DNA of 64,000 nucleotides from Streptomyces sp. DH12 (GTDB taxonomy: Bacteria > Actinomycetota > Actinomycetes > Streptomycetales > Streptomycetaceae): contig NZ_JAHWGT010000020.1 in assembly GCF_020873895.1 (NCBI RefSeq), positions 62,001-126,000 on the forward strand. Direction: 5' to 3'. Positions 41,186-49,125 of the stretch are shown piece by piece. The position numbers and the translations under genes were made by a program. The notes under the pieces were generated by a model that did no database searches, had not been told where the DNA came from, and saw only the letters and a list, made by a program, of their open reading frames with translations. The first letter of the stretch is position 1; each line of letters opens with the position of its first letter.

Positions 41186-41959
41186 CTATCCATCCCCCGC
41201 CTCTTCATCCGCAAGAAACTGCGTCATCTTATTGTGCAGATCCTGCAGCTCTCGCTGGAGCTTCTCCAATTCAGGATTTCGGAGATAACCCATTTTTTCG
41301 AGGTGCACTGCGACGTTGGTGGCGATCTCTTCCGAGTGCGTCTCCAGAAGCGCCTGAATCACGCTCTCGGGAAGGTCTAGGCGTTCCTGCAGGTCCTGTC
41401 GCTTCTCCTCTGCCTGCACCGAGAGCTGCACAGTCTCCTCGCTGGGCTCAGCCACAGGGGGGGCGTACTCCCATTTGGCCGGGATGAAGTCGAGGGTGGC
41501 GTGCTCGCGCGACGCAGACTGCGCACGCTCAAGGAACGCGGGTGATGGATCTACCGCGAGAATCCGACGCAGATACATGACAGGATCTACGCCAAACCTC
41601 CCAGCCGGTTCTTCATCGGCCTCCCCCATGGGGGAGGAGATGAGAAAGTCGCCAGCCGGAGGCAGCATGAAGAACGCGAACGGGACGTCGAAGACCGCGC
41701 AAAACGCGTTGATCTCGTCCAGGTCGAATTTTCTCGGCCTGCCGCCCTGGTAGGCGCGTTCCGCAGCGCTGACGCTGGCGTTCGACCATGGGCGCCCCGT
41801 GTACTGCCCGAGCTGCTCGCCCAGCTGCTGCTGCGTCCAGCCCTGCGCACGCCTGGCGCGCAGGAGGTTATAGGAGACCAGCTGGTTGACCGACCAGAAC
41901 GTCGCGGGTCCAGCCTCGTCCTCGGGGGGCGGCCCTGGTTGGGCCGGGTTGCGTGCCAT
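41186..41959 (-). CDS. Prophage repressor (XRE-family HTH with long C-terminal region)
   Basis: 257 aa from ATG 41959. The HTH (about 25-85) reads LLRARRAQGWTQQQLGEQLG, then RPWSNASVSAAERAY. A middle part includes DLDEINAFCAVFDVPFAFFM. The C-terminus has no protease Ser-Lys dyad that I can see but ends in a leucine-rich helical stretch (LEKLQRELQDLHNKMTQFLA), probably for oligomerisation. Divergent from a short XRE gene and convergent with the integrase, it occupies the immunity-repressor place. TACAGT lies exactly 7 bases before the ATG and there is no SD, implying a leaderless mRNA; therefore the GTG at 41968 is not favoured. Confidence 0.85.
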   Translation of the reverse strand: MARNPAQPGPPPEDEAGPATFWSVNQLVSYNLLRARRAQGWTQQQLGEQLGQYTGRPWSNASVSAAERAYQGGRPRKFDLDEINAFCAVFDVPFAFFMLPPAGDFLISSPMGEADEEPAGRFGVDPVMYLRRILAVDPSPAFLERAQSASREHATLDFIPAKWEYAPPVAEPSEETVQLSVQAEEKRQDLQERLDLPESVIQALLETHSEEIATNVAVHLEKMGYLRNPELEKLQRELQDLHNKMTQFLADEEAGDG

Positions 41960-41966
41960 GACGCCC

Positions 41967-42050
41967 ACTGTAGACCGGGAGTCAACGAAAGCTGAAGCCC
42001 GGTTCCACGTTTGGTTGACTTCTGGCCATCGCCGCTTCTACTGTCAACGA
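41967..42050. promoter_or_regulatory. Divergent immunity-region promoters and operators
   Basis: Plus strand: -35 TTGACT (42015-42020), 18-base spacer, -10 TACTGT (42039-42044), 7 bases to ATG 42052. Minus strand: -35-like TTCAGC (41991-41996), 18-base spacer, -10 TACAGT (41967-41972), 7 bases to ATG 41959. AGTCAAC (41980-41986) and GTTGACT (42014-42020) are inverted copies; GTCAACGA recurs at 42043-42050. The three sites overlap the two promoters, as expected of repressor operators. Confidence 0.75.
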
Positions 42051-42051
42051 C

Positions 42052-42294
42052 ATGCAGAACGACTCAACGGAGACGTTCAGCGGACCGCCGTTGCGGCGCC
42101 TTCGGGTTGCCAAGGGGTTGAGTCTGCGGACGGCGGCACAGCGCTCCGGCATCGACCCGGGACACCTGTCGAAGGTCGAGCGAGGTGAGAAGCAACTCTC
42201 GATCGACTCCTTGTACCGCTTGGCCAAGGTGTTGGAGCTCCAAGAGCTCCACACGCTGCTCCAGCCGTATGTGCAGCAAAAGGTCCCGGCGTGA
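42052..42294 (+). CDS. Short XRE-family HTH regulator (Cro-like position)
   Basis: 80 aa, nearly all HTH: LRRLRVAKGLSLRTAAQRSG, DPGHLSKVERGEKQLSIDSL and YRLAKVLELQEL. It is transcribed divergently from the repressor, probably as a leaderless message. It opens the early operon, so a Cro-like or lytic activator role is plausible. The stop overlaps a GTG of a longer downstream frame. Confidence 0.88.
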   Translation: MQNDSTETFSGPPLRRLRVAKGLSLRTAAQRSGIDPGHLSKVERGEKQLSIDSLYRLAKVLELQELHTLLQPYVQQKVPA

Positions 42295-42404
42295 CTTGCC
42301 GTGTTGCGACGCCTCCGGCATACGACGACGACGCCCGGGGTGCCACCCGAGCGCCGTCTGTCGAGCACATCCACGAATCCGCCTACCAGCAGATCGGAAG
42401 CTCG

Positions 42405-43103
42405 ATGACCACTGTACCGACCCGCGGACGTCGCGCCCAGCCGAAGACCAGCCAGACCGGCGCCGCCGTGTCGACGCCGTTCGGTGCGGCCGTCGCCGCG
42501 GCCGTCCTGGCCCAGGTGCCCCAGCTCGCCGTCCCGCCCGCCGAGCTGGCCGACATCTGCACCGCCGCCGCCATCCGCGCCGGCATCCTCCCCGCCCGCT
42601 GCGCGACGCACGACTGGTGCACCGAGACGGGCGAGCACCGGGACCACTACGCCCCCTACATCGAGGCGCCCACCCCGGACGGGCTCGGCGACCCGGTCCT
42701 GATGGCGACCCTCCTCGCGAGCAACGACGAGACGCCGAAGGTCAGCTTCCTCGACACCGACCTGACCCCCGACGAGACCCGCGCCCGGGTCGCGGAGCTG
42801 CGCGCCCACCTCGACAAGGTCGAGGCCCTGGCCGACACGCTCGACGGGATCGCCCCGCTGGACCCGGCCGCCGAGGCGTACAGCGTCGAGGCCCCGGGCG
42901 CGAGCGCGGCCCTGCTCAACGCCACCGTCTTCGAGTCGGAGGCGGGCGCGGCCCTGGTCTCCGTGTGGGGCGACCCCTGCGCGGACGCGGACCTGGACGC
43001 GGCCGGGACCGACCAGCTGATCGGGGACCTGGAGCAGTTCGTCTCCCGCCTGCGGGCCCTCCGCGACCACGTGGCGCAGGACACCGCCGAGGGCAACCGG
43101 TGA
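42405..43103 (+). CDS. DUF6907-type actinophage/actinomycete protein
   Basis: 232 aa from ATG 42405 with GGAAG upstream; the frame stays open back to GTG 42291 but that part reads as non-conserved. The core RCATHDWCTETGEHRDHYAP, with its W-C/H-x2-H pattern, followed by TPKVSFLDTDLTPDETRARVAEL, is a common streptomycete module (DUF6907). Its role is unknown. The stop overlaps the next start by 4 bases. Confidence 0.75.
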   Translation: MTTVPTRGRRAQPKTSQTGAAVSTPFGAAVAAAVLAQVPQLAVPPAELADICTAAAIRAGILPARCATHDWCTETGEHRDHYAPYIEAPTPDGLGDPVLMATLLASNDETPKVSFLDTDLTPDETRARVAELRAHLDKVEALADTLDGIAPLDPAAEAYSVEAPGASAALLNATVFESEAGAALVSVWGDPCADADLDAAGTDQLIGDLEQFVSRLRALRDHVAQDTAEGNR

Positions 43104-43279
43104 ACGCCACACAGCAGACCGCGACGGCCGGGGACACCCCCGGCCGTCCGGCCCGGCCTGCCGGCTACTGGGAGCGCATAGACCGCCTCGTCGACCAGGC
43201 CCCGCCCCTCACCGACGACCAGCGCGCCCGGCTCCGCGTCATCTTCCACCAGACCACCTCGGCCAAGGAGGCAGCGTGA
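43100..43279 (+). CDS. Small phage early protein (59 aa)
   Basis: The GTG at 43100 overlaps the preceding stop (GTGA). The C-terminal segment YWERIDRLVDQAPPLTDDQR and ARLRVIFHQT resembles small proteins encoded in streptomycete prophages and integrative elements. Function is unknown. It in turn overlaps the next gene by 4 bases. Confidence 0.65.
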   Translation: MNATQQTATAGDTPGRPARPAGYWERIDRLVDQAPPLTDDQRARLRVIFHQTTSAKEAA

Positions 43280-43728
43280 CCAGCACCCAGGACCGCCGAC
43301 CCGGCCGGTGGCCGATCGACCACCCCGTACACCTGGAACCGGCTCCGGCCCACGCCCACGACGAACGCCCCCTTCCGCTGCGTCCGCAGGACGAGGTAGC
43401 CGTCCCCGAAGTCCGCCTCGTCGTCACGGTCGACCTCACCGGCCCCTACACCAGCAGCCACGACGTCACCGCCGACCTCTACAGCCAGACGCGTCACTCC
43501 GTCGACTGCCACACCGTGGTCGTCCGCTTCGGGGAGGACGCCCTCCGAATCTGTCCCGGCCTCGGAAGCGCGATCGCCTCCCGGTTCTTCCTCGCTGCCC
43601 GCCAAGTCGAGATCCACGTCCCGGCCGGGACCCGGTGGGCGTTCGTCGCCGCCGAGACGCAGGAGTACATGCGCCGCTACGCCGCCGACCACGCCCAGAT
43701 GCTCGCCAAGACACGGACGTCCGGCTGA
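43276..43728 (+). CDS. Phage protein of unknown function (150 aa)
   Basis: The start GTG overlaps the previous stop. The sequence (VRLVVTVDLTGPYTSSHDVT, VVVRFGEDALRICPGLGSAI, AARQVEIHVPAGTRWAFVAA) suggests a small alpha/beta protein without cysteine motifs or membrane segments. No family is recognised. About 100 bases follow without a gene. Confidence 0.65.
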   Translation: MTSTQDRRPGRWPIDHPVHLEPAPAHAHDERPLPLRPQDEVAVPEVRLVVTVDLTGPYTSSHDVTADLYSQTRHSVDCHTVVVRFGEDALRICPGLGSAIASRFFLAARQVEIHVPAGTRWAFVAAETQEYMRRYAADHAQMLAKTRTSG

Positions 43729-43831
43729 CCCGGGGAGCGCACTGCGGCCCCGGGCCCCTCCCCCCCCTGGCCCGGGGTCGCACGCGCACTCACGAACCCC
43801 GCAGACCCCGCTCGTAGAAGAGAGCACGTTC

Positions 43832-44128
43832 GTGAACAGCACCATCGCCCTCCCCCTCTTCGGGGAGGACACCACGCAGACCAAGGAGACGAGCCAGGCG
43901 CCCGAGCGGCTCGGCATGGCCGCCGCCGCGGCCCGGCTCGTCGTCTGCCGCAGCAGCCGGGGCGAGGACGGCGAATCCCTCGCCCTGCTCGTCGTCGACT
44001 GCCCGTTCTGCGACCACCAGCACATCCACCCCGCCGGCCTCGAAGCGGCGCCGCGCGTCTGCCCCAGGCGGTCGCGCTGCGTCAGCCGTCCGACCGGCAT
44101 CTACTACTTCCCGGCGGTGGCCCGGTGA
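43832..44128 (+). CDS. Small Cys/His phage protein (98 aa)
   Basis: GTG 43832. The segment VVDCPFCDHQHIHPAGLEAA and RVCPRRSRCVSRPTGIYYF holds a CxxC...H and later CxxxxC, a probable single zinc site. It overlaps the primase-polymerase start (GTGA) and is therefore coupled to the replication module. Function is unknown. Confidence 0.65.
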   Translation: MNSTIALPLFGEDTTQTKETSQAPERLGMAAAAARLVVCRSSRGEDGESLALLVVDCPFCDHQHIHPAGLEAAPRVCPRRSRCVSRPTGIYYFPAVAR

Positions 44129-44751
44129 CGACCCAGACCCTGGAGATCCCGCCAGACCTGCCGGGCGCGGCTGTCGCCTACGCCTCGGCAGGCATCCGCG
44201 TCTTCCGCGTCCGTCCGGACAAGGCTCCGTTTGCCAACTGCGTCCGGTGCCGGCCGCCAACCGAGAGGCGGCCGAACCCCTTCTACATCGAGCACCGCCC
44301 CGAGGAGTGCCGGTGCTCGGCGCGCACCTGCCACGGCTTCCACGCGGCGACGACCGACGTGCAGCTCGTCCGGCAGTGGTGGGCCGAGCAGCCGGATGCG
44401 AACATCGGCGCGCCGTGCGCACTGAACGGGTGGGCCGTCCTCGACATCGACCCCCGGCACGGAGGGGACCAGTCCCTCGTCGTCCTCGAGCAGCGCGTCG
44501 GCGTGCTACCCGGCACCGTCATGCAGCTCACCGGCGGGGGTGGGCTCCACATCATCTACCGCACGCCGGGCGTGCCCCTGCCCGGCACCCTTGGGCCCGG
44601 CCTGGACGTCAAGCACAACGGATACATCCTGCTCGCGCCGTCCATGCACAGCAGTGGCGGCCGGTACCGGTGGTCCGGACACGGCTGCTTCCTCCAGCCC
44701 GACTCCGTCTGGCCCGCGGTGCTCACGCCGCAGGGGCGGAGGGCCGCGTGA
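44125..44751 (+). CDS. Primase-polymerase (AEP/prim-pol) domain protein
   Basis: 208 aa. N-terminal YASAGIRVFRVRPDKAPF, a zinc-like cluster (NCVRCRPP, ECRCSARTCHGFH), the catalytic GWAVLDIDPRHGGDQSL (DxD), GGGGLHIIYRTPG and LDVKHNGYILLAPSMHSSGG are the standard prim-pol motifs of phage and plasmid bifunctional replicases. It makes primers and may extend them at the phage origin. In many relatives this is fused to a helicase; here the ATPase is a separate gene overlapping by 4 bases. Confidence 0.88.
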   Translation: MTTQTLEIPPDLPGAAVAYASAGIRVFRVRPDKAPFANCVRCRPPTERRPNPFYIEHRPEECRCSARTCHGFHAATTDVQLVRQWWAEQPDANIGAPCALNGWAVLDIDPRHGGDQSLVVLEQRVGVLPGTVMQLTGGGGLHIIYRTPGVPLPGTLGPGLDVKHNGYILLAPSMHSSGGRYRWSGHGCFLQPDSVWPAVLTPQGRRAA

Positions 44752-46628
44752 CAACGTCCGAGGACATCCAGCGGGGCGTTGACGCCGCCCTGGCCAAGCT
44801 GGGCACGCAGGTGCCGCCGCAGCATCCGTCCGGCGCGGCACGCGGGTCTTTCCGGGTGCCTTCCGATCGGCTCGACTCGTACACGCGCAAGGCGCTGCAG
44901 ACCGAGTGCGACCTGATCATCAGCGCCCCGGACGGCGACCAGAACAACACGATCAACCGGGCCGCGTTCAACGCGGGCACGCTCGTCGCGACGGGCGCGC
45001 TCAGCGAGGCCGAGGCCCGCGAGGCGCTCCTGTCGGCGGCCCTCGCGGGCAACCACCCCGAGCGCCGGGCCAGGCCGAGTATCGAGTCCGGGCTCCACAG
45101 CGGAATGCAGCACCCCAGGACGCCGTGGCCGCCGGCCTCTCACGCCGCCGGGACGCCCGATCTCCGGGACCTGCTCGGTGGCGAGGACATCGACTGGAGC
45201 GACATCGACCACGGGTACGCCGAACCGGAGGAGCCGACCGACGGCCCCGGCCCGGGCAAGCCCGACGACCAGGGCCCCGAGCCGGTGCCGGGCCTGATCC
45301 CGGAAGAGTTCTGGGCCGCCCGGCCAGAGCTGCAGCACATCCGCCAGGCCGGCCACTCCCGCACCCGCTCCGGCGATGTCGCACTCCTGTCGGTCCTCAC
45401 CCGGCTGTCGTCCCTGGTGTCACACCGCATCCGCGCCGACACCGGCATCGCCGGGTACGCGTCACTGAACCTGTTCGGCGGGATCATCGGGCCGTCCGGC
45501 ATCGGCAAGTCCACGGGCGTGGAGGTCGCCGACCGCCTCATGCCCGCCCCACCCGAGTTGGACTTCCGCGACGGCCTGCCGCTGGGATCCGGCGAGGGCA
45601 TCGCCGAGGTGTTTATGGGCATGGTCGAGGAAGAGACCGGCGAGGTACGCAAGGGCCGCGGCGGCACGGAGACACCGGTCACCGTGAACGTCCGCAAGCA
45701 GGTCCGGCACAACGCCTTCTTCTACGTCGACGAAGGCGCCACGATCACCCGGCTGATGAAGGAGCGGTCCGGTTCCACCCTCGGTGAGACCCTTCGCAGC
45801 GCGGCCGTGGGGCAAACGCTGGGCCAGACCAACGCCAGCAAGGACACCAGCCGGTACATCCCGAGCGGCTCGTACAGCCTTGGCTTGCTGGTCGGGTTCC
45901 AGCCGGAGACCGTAGCCCCGCTGTTCGAGGAGGTCGCCGAAGGCACCCCGCAGCGGTTCGTGTGGGTGCAGGTCATCGACCCGTCCATCCCCGACGTTCC
46001 GCCGACATGGCCCGGAGAGCTGCACGCGTGGCGGGAAGCGGCGACCGCGCCGCCCGGCGATGAGGCGAGCCGCTTCGTTCTGGTCACCTTCGACGAGGCG
46101 ATCAGGGCCGAGCTGCGTGCCGCCGACCTCGCGAAGGTCCGCGGCCAGCTGAACCCGGCCGAGTTCAACCAGCTCGACTCGCAGGCTCCGGTGATGCGCG
46201 TGAAGCTCGCGTCGCTGCTGGCCATCCTCTCCGGGCGTCGGCACGTGAACCCCGAGGACTGGGCACTGGCCCGGATGTTGTGGGAGGCGTCGTGTTCGAC
46301 TCGCGATGCAGTGCTGGCGTACACCACGGCCCAGCGCCGGGCCGAGCAGGAGCGGCGCACCATCGCCCGCATCGAGGAGGAGGTGCGCGTCGACCACGCG
46401 AAGCAGCTCGCCGAGGAGAAGCGCTCCGAGCGAGCCGTAGAGCGGCTGGCCCTGCGCATCGCCGTGCTCACCCGGGATGGCGGACCGCAGACGCGCAAGA
46501 CGGTGCGCGCCAAGGTCGCCGGCCGGGACAAGAGGTACCTCGTCGATGCCTTCGCCTACGCGGTGCTGCGTGAGTGGGTCGTGGAGGCGGAGGGGAAGTT
46601 CGTTCCCGGCCCTGTCCCCCCGTCATGA
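44748..46628 (+). CDS. Replication ATPase/helicase-like protein partner of the prim-pol (DUF3987-like)
   Basis: 626 aa. The N-terminal about 120 residues (CDLIISAPDGDQNNTINRAA) match the linker domain of bifunctional prim-pols. A P-loop ATPase core follows: FGGIIGPSGIGKSTGVEVAD (Walker A), NAFFYVDEGATITRLMKE (Walker B), LGLLVGFQPETVAPLFEE. A C-terminal helical region includes a charged coiled coil (RAEQERRTIARIEEEVRVDH). It probably unwinds or loads at the phage origin with the coupled upstream prim-pol. It ends at the edge of a G-tract intergenic region. Confidence 0.85.
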   Translation: MTTSEDIQRGVDAALAKLGTQVPPQHPSGAARGSFRVPSDRLDSYTRKALQTECDLIISAPDGDQNNTINRAAFNAGTLVATGALSEAEAREALLSAALAGNHPERRARPSIESGLHSGMQHPRTPWPPASHAAGTPDLRDLLGGEDIDWSDIDHGYAEPEEPTDGPGPGKPDDQGPEPVPGLIPEEFWAARPELQHIRQAGHSRTRSGDVALLSVLTRLSSLVSHRIRADTGIAGYASLNLFGGIIGPSGIGKSTGVEVADRLMPAPPELDFRDGLPLGSGEGIAEVFMGMVEEETGEVRKGRGGTETPVTVNVRKQVRHNAFFYVDEGATITRLMKERSGSTLGETLRSAAVGQTLGQTNASKDTSRYIPSGSYSLGLLVGFQPETVAPLFEEVAEGTPQRFVWVQVIDPSIPDVPPTWPGELHAWREAATAPPGDEASRFVLVTFDEAIRAELRAADLAKVRGQLNPAEFNQLDSQAPVMRVKLASLLAILSGRRHVNPEDWALARMLWEASCSTRDAVLAYTTAQRRAEQERRTIARIEEEVRVDHAKQLAEEKRSERAVERLALRIAVLTRDGGPQTRKTVRAKVAGRDKRYLVDAFAYAVLREWVVEAEGKFVPGPVPPS

Positions 46629-46862
46629 GGGGGGGACGCCCGGGGGGGGGACATCGCTTGGGGGGACGCCTCTTGTCCCCCCCTCCCGTCCCGGGAACCG
46701 GCCGGAATCGTTCGACGTGAAACTACCTCGCACCCAGAGAGCGCGCTGACCAGCGCAAATGAGAGATCAAGATCAACTTACTCTCGACTCGCATAGCGCG
46801 CGAGAGAGGGGGGGACAAACGGCGTCCCCCCTGTCCCCCCTACCGCCTCGAAGGAGATCGCA
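46629..46862. other. Intergenic G/C-tract and AT-rich region, candidate prophage replication origin
   Basis: GGGGGGACGCC occurs at 46630-46640 and 46660-46670 and inverted (GGCGTCCCCCC) at 46821-46831. Further runs of 7-9 G and 6-8 C flank a relatively AT-rich segment (46755-46795, with GAGAG/CTCTC). It lies between the replication ATPase and ssb. RBS AAGGAG at 46851-46856 serves the gene at 46863. Confidence 0.5.
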
Positions 46863-47138
46863 GTGAACAACCCGCTCCCGCGCGACGCCAACGAGATCAC
46901 CGGCCTTGTCCCCGCCACCCCCGGCTGGCAGATCGTCGTCACCTCTCCCAGCTCCGGCGACCGCAAGGTTTGCCCGATCGTCGCCTGGGCCGCCCAGCGG
47001 CACATCGGCACTGACGGCACGCCGGACCACAACGTGCACCCGGTCTTCGTCCTGGACGGCCGCACCTGGACGCTCGGCGACCTCGACCAGATCATCCGTG
47101 CCGACGGCGAGGTCCTTGCGCCGGACGAGCTGACGTAG
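46863..47138 (+). CDS. Phage protein of unknown function (91 aa)
   Basis: GTG with AAGGAGATC upstream. The product is a small compact protein: [41 protein letters not shown] family is not recognised. It is followed by a strong hairpin terminator, so it ends the early replication transcript. Confidence 0.7.
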   Translation: MNNPLPRDANEITGLVPATPGWQIVVTSPSSGDRKVCPIVAWAAQRHIGTDGTPDHNVHPVFVLDGRTWTLGDLDQIIRADGEVLAPDELT

Positions 47139-47150
47139 TCGGACTCCAGC

Positions 47151-47180
47151 CGGACGGTTCGGGGCGCTCCGAACCGTCCG
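47151..47180 (+). terminator. Terminator hairpin before ssb
   Basis: CGGACGGTTCGG and its exact complement form a 12-bp stem around GGCGCT, starting 13 bases after the stop at 47138. Confidence 0.75.
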
Positions 47181-47265
47181 ACCACACCCCACTCGTGCAA
47201 CGCCGGCCGGCCCCGCGGTCATCGGGCCCGGCCTCCCGCTCCGCACACCACAGATGGAGGTCGCC

Positions 47266-47700
47266 ATGGCTGGCGAAACCTTGGTCACCGTCGTCGGCAA
47301 CCTGGTCGACGACCCCGAGCTCCGCTTCACCCCGTCCGGCACCGCCGTCGCGAAGGTCCGGGTGGCCTGCACCCCTCGCACGCTCGACCGGCAGTCCAAC
47401 GAGTGGAAGGACGGCGAGCCGCTGTTCCTCACCTGCTCGGTGTGGCGTCAGGCTGCCGAGAACGTCGCCGAGTCCATCGCCCGCGGTACCCGCGTGATCG
47501 TGCAGGGCCGCCTCAAGCAGCGGTCATACGAGGACCGTGAGGGCGTGAAGCGGACCGTGTTCGAGCTGGACGTCGACGAGGTCGGGCCGAGCCTCGCCCG
47601 CGCCACGGCGACGATCGAGAAGGGCCGGGCGCCCGCCGGCGCCGCCTCGGCGGGCGCCCGGCCCGCCGGCGGCCCGCAGCACACGGAGGCACGCCGGTGA
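47266..47700 (+). CDS. ssb: Single-stranded DNA-binding protein (prophage)
   Basis: 144 aa. ATG 47266 with GGAGG upstream is preferred over the in-frame ATG at 47254. The OB fold [59 protein letters not shown] and [20 protein letters not shown] is canonical, but the tail is short and ends PQHTEARR rather than the acidic DDDIPF. It may therefore not recruit host partners through the usual peptide. It coats phage ssDNA during replication. Confidence 0.95.
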   Translation: MAGETLVTVVGNLVDDPELRFTPSGTAVAKVRVACTPRTLDRQSNEWKDGEPLFLTCSVWRQAAENVAESIARGTRVIVQGRLKQRSYEDREGVKRTVFELDVDEVGPSLARATATIEKGRAPAGAASAGARPAGGPQHTEARR

Positions 47701-48320
47701 TCACCTGCGAGCTGTGCGGTGAGGAGACCAGCGGCCGGTACCTGTGCGAGCGGCACACCGTCGCCCTCGCGAAGGCCCTTGCTGCCCTGCCTGACCTGCA
47801 CACGGAACTGGCCGCGCACCTTGTGCCCGCCCGTCGCGGCTTGGCCGAGTACACCGCGGCCGCGCCGGCTGGCCCGCGGTCCCCGCTCAACGAGGAAGTC
47901 CTCGACCTGGCGGGCCCCCACGGTCACATGGCCGCCGTCGTCGAATCGTGGCGCGAGGACGTGCAACGCGTGCGCTGGCCGGAGCGGAGCGCCCCGCCGC
48001 ACGCCGGGCTGGCGCCGGCATGCCGATGGCTTCGGATGGAGCTGGACTGGATCGTCGCCCACTACCCGGCCGCCGGCGAGCTCGCGCGAGAGGTGCGGGA
48101 ACTGGAACGGGCCGGACTGTCGATCGTCGGGGAGCCGCCGCCGCGGCGGCAGCGGCTGGGTACGTGTGTCGCGGTCGACGGGGAGGGGGTCGTGTGCGGC
48201 GCGGTGATCACGCGCCTGCCGGGGCAGCCCCGGGTGCAGTGCCGGTGGTGCTCCTACGTGTACGAGTCGGAGCGGGACTGGCTGCTGCTGCTGCACTTCC
48301 AGACGAAGGAACCGGCGTGA
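47697..48320 (+). CDS. Phage zinc-ribbon-like protein of unknown function (207 aa)
   Basis: The GTG overlaps the ssb stop. It begins [20 protein letters not shown] (CxxC, CxxH), then has a helical middle ([20 protein letters not shown]) and ends with [20 protein letters not shown] (CxxC). The two zinc modules frame a helical body; similar proteins recur in streptomycete prophages. Biochemical role is unknown. Confidence 0.75.
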   Translation: MITCELCGEETSGRYLCERHTVALAKALAALPDLHTELAAHLVPARRGLAEYTAAAPAGPRSPLNEEVLDLAGPHGHMAAVVESWREDVQRVRWPERSAPPHAGLAPACRWLRMELDWIVAHYPAAGELAREVRELERAGLSIVGEPPPRRQRLGTCVAVDGEGVVCGAVITRLPGQPRVQCRWCSYVYESERDWLLLLHFQTKEPA

Positions 48321-48325
48321 CCGTC

Positions 48326-48354
48326 TTGCATCCAACCCCCCTGTTGGATATGGT
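48326..48354 (+). promoter_or_regulatory. Leaderless promoter with overlapping palindromic operator
   Basis: TTGCAT (48326-48331), a 17-base spacer and TATGGT (48349-48354) lie 7 bases before ATG 48362. The palindrome ATCCAAC-N6-GTTGGAT (48330-48349) fills the spacer, so a bound regulator would block the polymerase. The arrangement copies the 7-base leaderless geometry of the immunity region. Confidence 0.7.
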
Positions 48355-48361
48355 CGGCGTG

Positions 48362-48604
48362 ATGGAACCGAAGCCCTGGCGGGACCGGGTACGCGACGAA
48401 GAAGAGCTGTTGGCGCAGCTCAACCGAGCCGCATCCGAGGCTGCCTCACGCCGAGCCGCAGCGCTCCGCGACGGCATCGCCGAACTCGGCACCGTCGCCG
48501 AGGTCGCCCGCGACCTCGGACGCAGCTGGCAGGCCATCGACCAGGCGCTCAAGAGGGACCAGCGCAAAAAGGCGCCCAAGCCGGGCGCCACCACAACCGA
48601 ATAG
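48362..48604 (+). CDS. Small HTH-like phage regulator (80 aa)
   Basis: MEPKPWRDRVRDEEELLAQL starts the protein. A predicted HTH AELGTVAEVARDLGRSWQAI and a basic tail (KRDQRKKAPKPG) follow. The start is chosen from the promoter geometry rather than the longer frame to GTG 48317. It has its own operator-bearing promoter, so it may control its own expression and a switch in mid-early genes. Confidence 0.72.
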   Translation: MEPKPWRDRVRDEEELLAQLNRAASEAASRRAAALRDGIAELGTVAEVARDLGRSWQAIDQALKRDQRKKAPKPGATTTE

Positions 48605-48699
48605 ACAGCGAGGGCCGGACAGCAGCTCCCAGGTGTTGGCGCACCCGGGGCGATCGCACCGCCCGACCCTCCAGCCCACGAACGAGACAGGACCTCGTC

Positions 48700-49125
48700 A
48701 TGGACCACCAGCACCTTAGCGCGCCCGCATGCGCGCAGATCAGCGGCGGCCGCCGTCTCATCGCCGCCGGCTACGTCCGCCGCCCGATCGAGCCGCGGAC
48801 CACGCCCACCATCCGCGAGACCGCCGCCCAGGTCGCCCAGCAGGGCGGCGCCTCCCGGCGCGCGACCGGCCGCGACGCCAGCGCCGCCGAGCTGCGGACC
48901 CTGCTGTCCGCGGTGCGCGACGCCATCGCCATCCCCTACGCCGCCACCATCGGCGACGACGAGATCCGCGCCCGGATCATCGCCGACCGCGTGATGCACG
49001 CGCAGATCGCCCTCGACAACGTCCTCGACCGCGGCGACGAGCCGGGGTGGTCCGCGGACTACCTGCGGGCCCGGCTCGCCGAGCACCCCACCAGCAGCTA
49101 CCGGCACTCCGAGGCCGGCCGGTGA
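48700..49125 (+). CDS. Phage protein of unknown function (141 aa)
   Basis: ATG 48700. Polar N-terminus, then helical segments (AAELRTLLSAVRDAIAIPYA, ARIIADRVMHAQIALDNVLD). No recognisable motif. The stop overlaps the GTG of the next gene by 4 bases. Confidence 0.65.
   Translation: MDHQHLSAPACAQISGGRRLIAAGYVRRPIEPRTTPTIRETAAQVAQQGGASRRATGRDASAAELRTLLSAVRDAIAIPYAATIGDDEIRARIIADRVMHAQIALDNVLDRGDEPGWSADYLRARLAEHPTSSYRHSEAGR

Noticed and set aside
42291-42404. Upstream extension of the DUF6907 gene to the GTG overlapping the XRE stop
   Set aside because: The extra 38 residues look unconserved and a better RBS precedes ATG 42405; kept as an alternative only.
48317-48361. GTG start for the 80-aa HTH gene by GTGA overlap with the upstream stop
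   Set aside because: The overlapped stretch contains a near-consensus promoter and operator placed exactly for the ATG at 48362.
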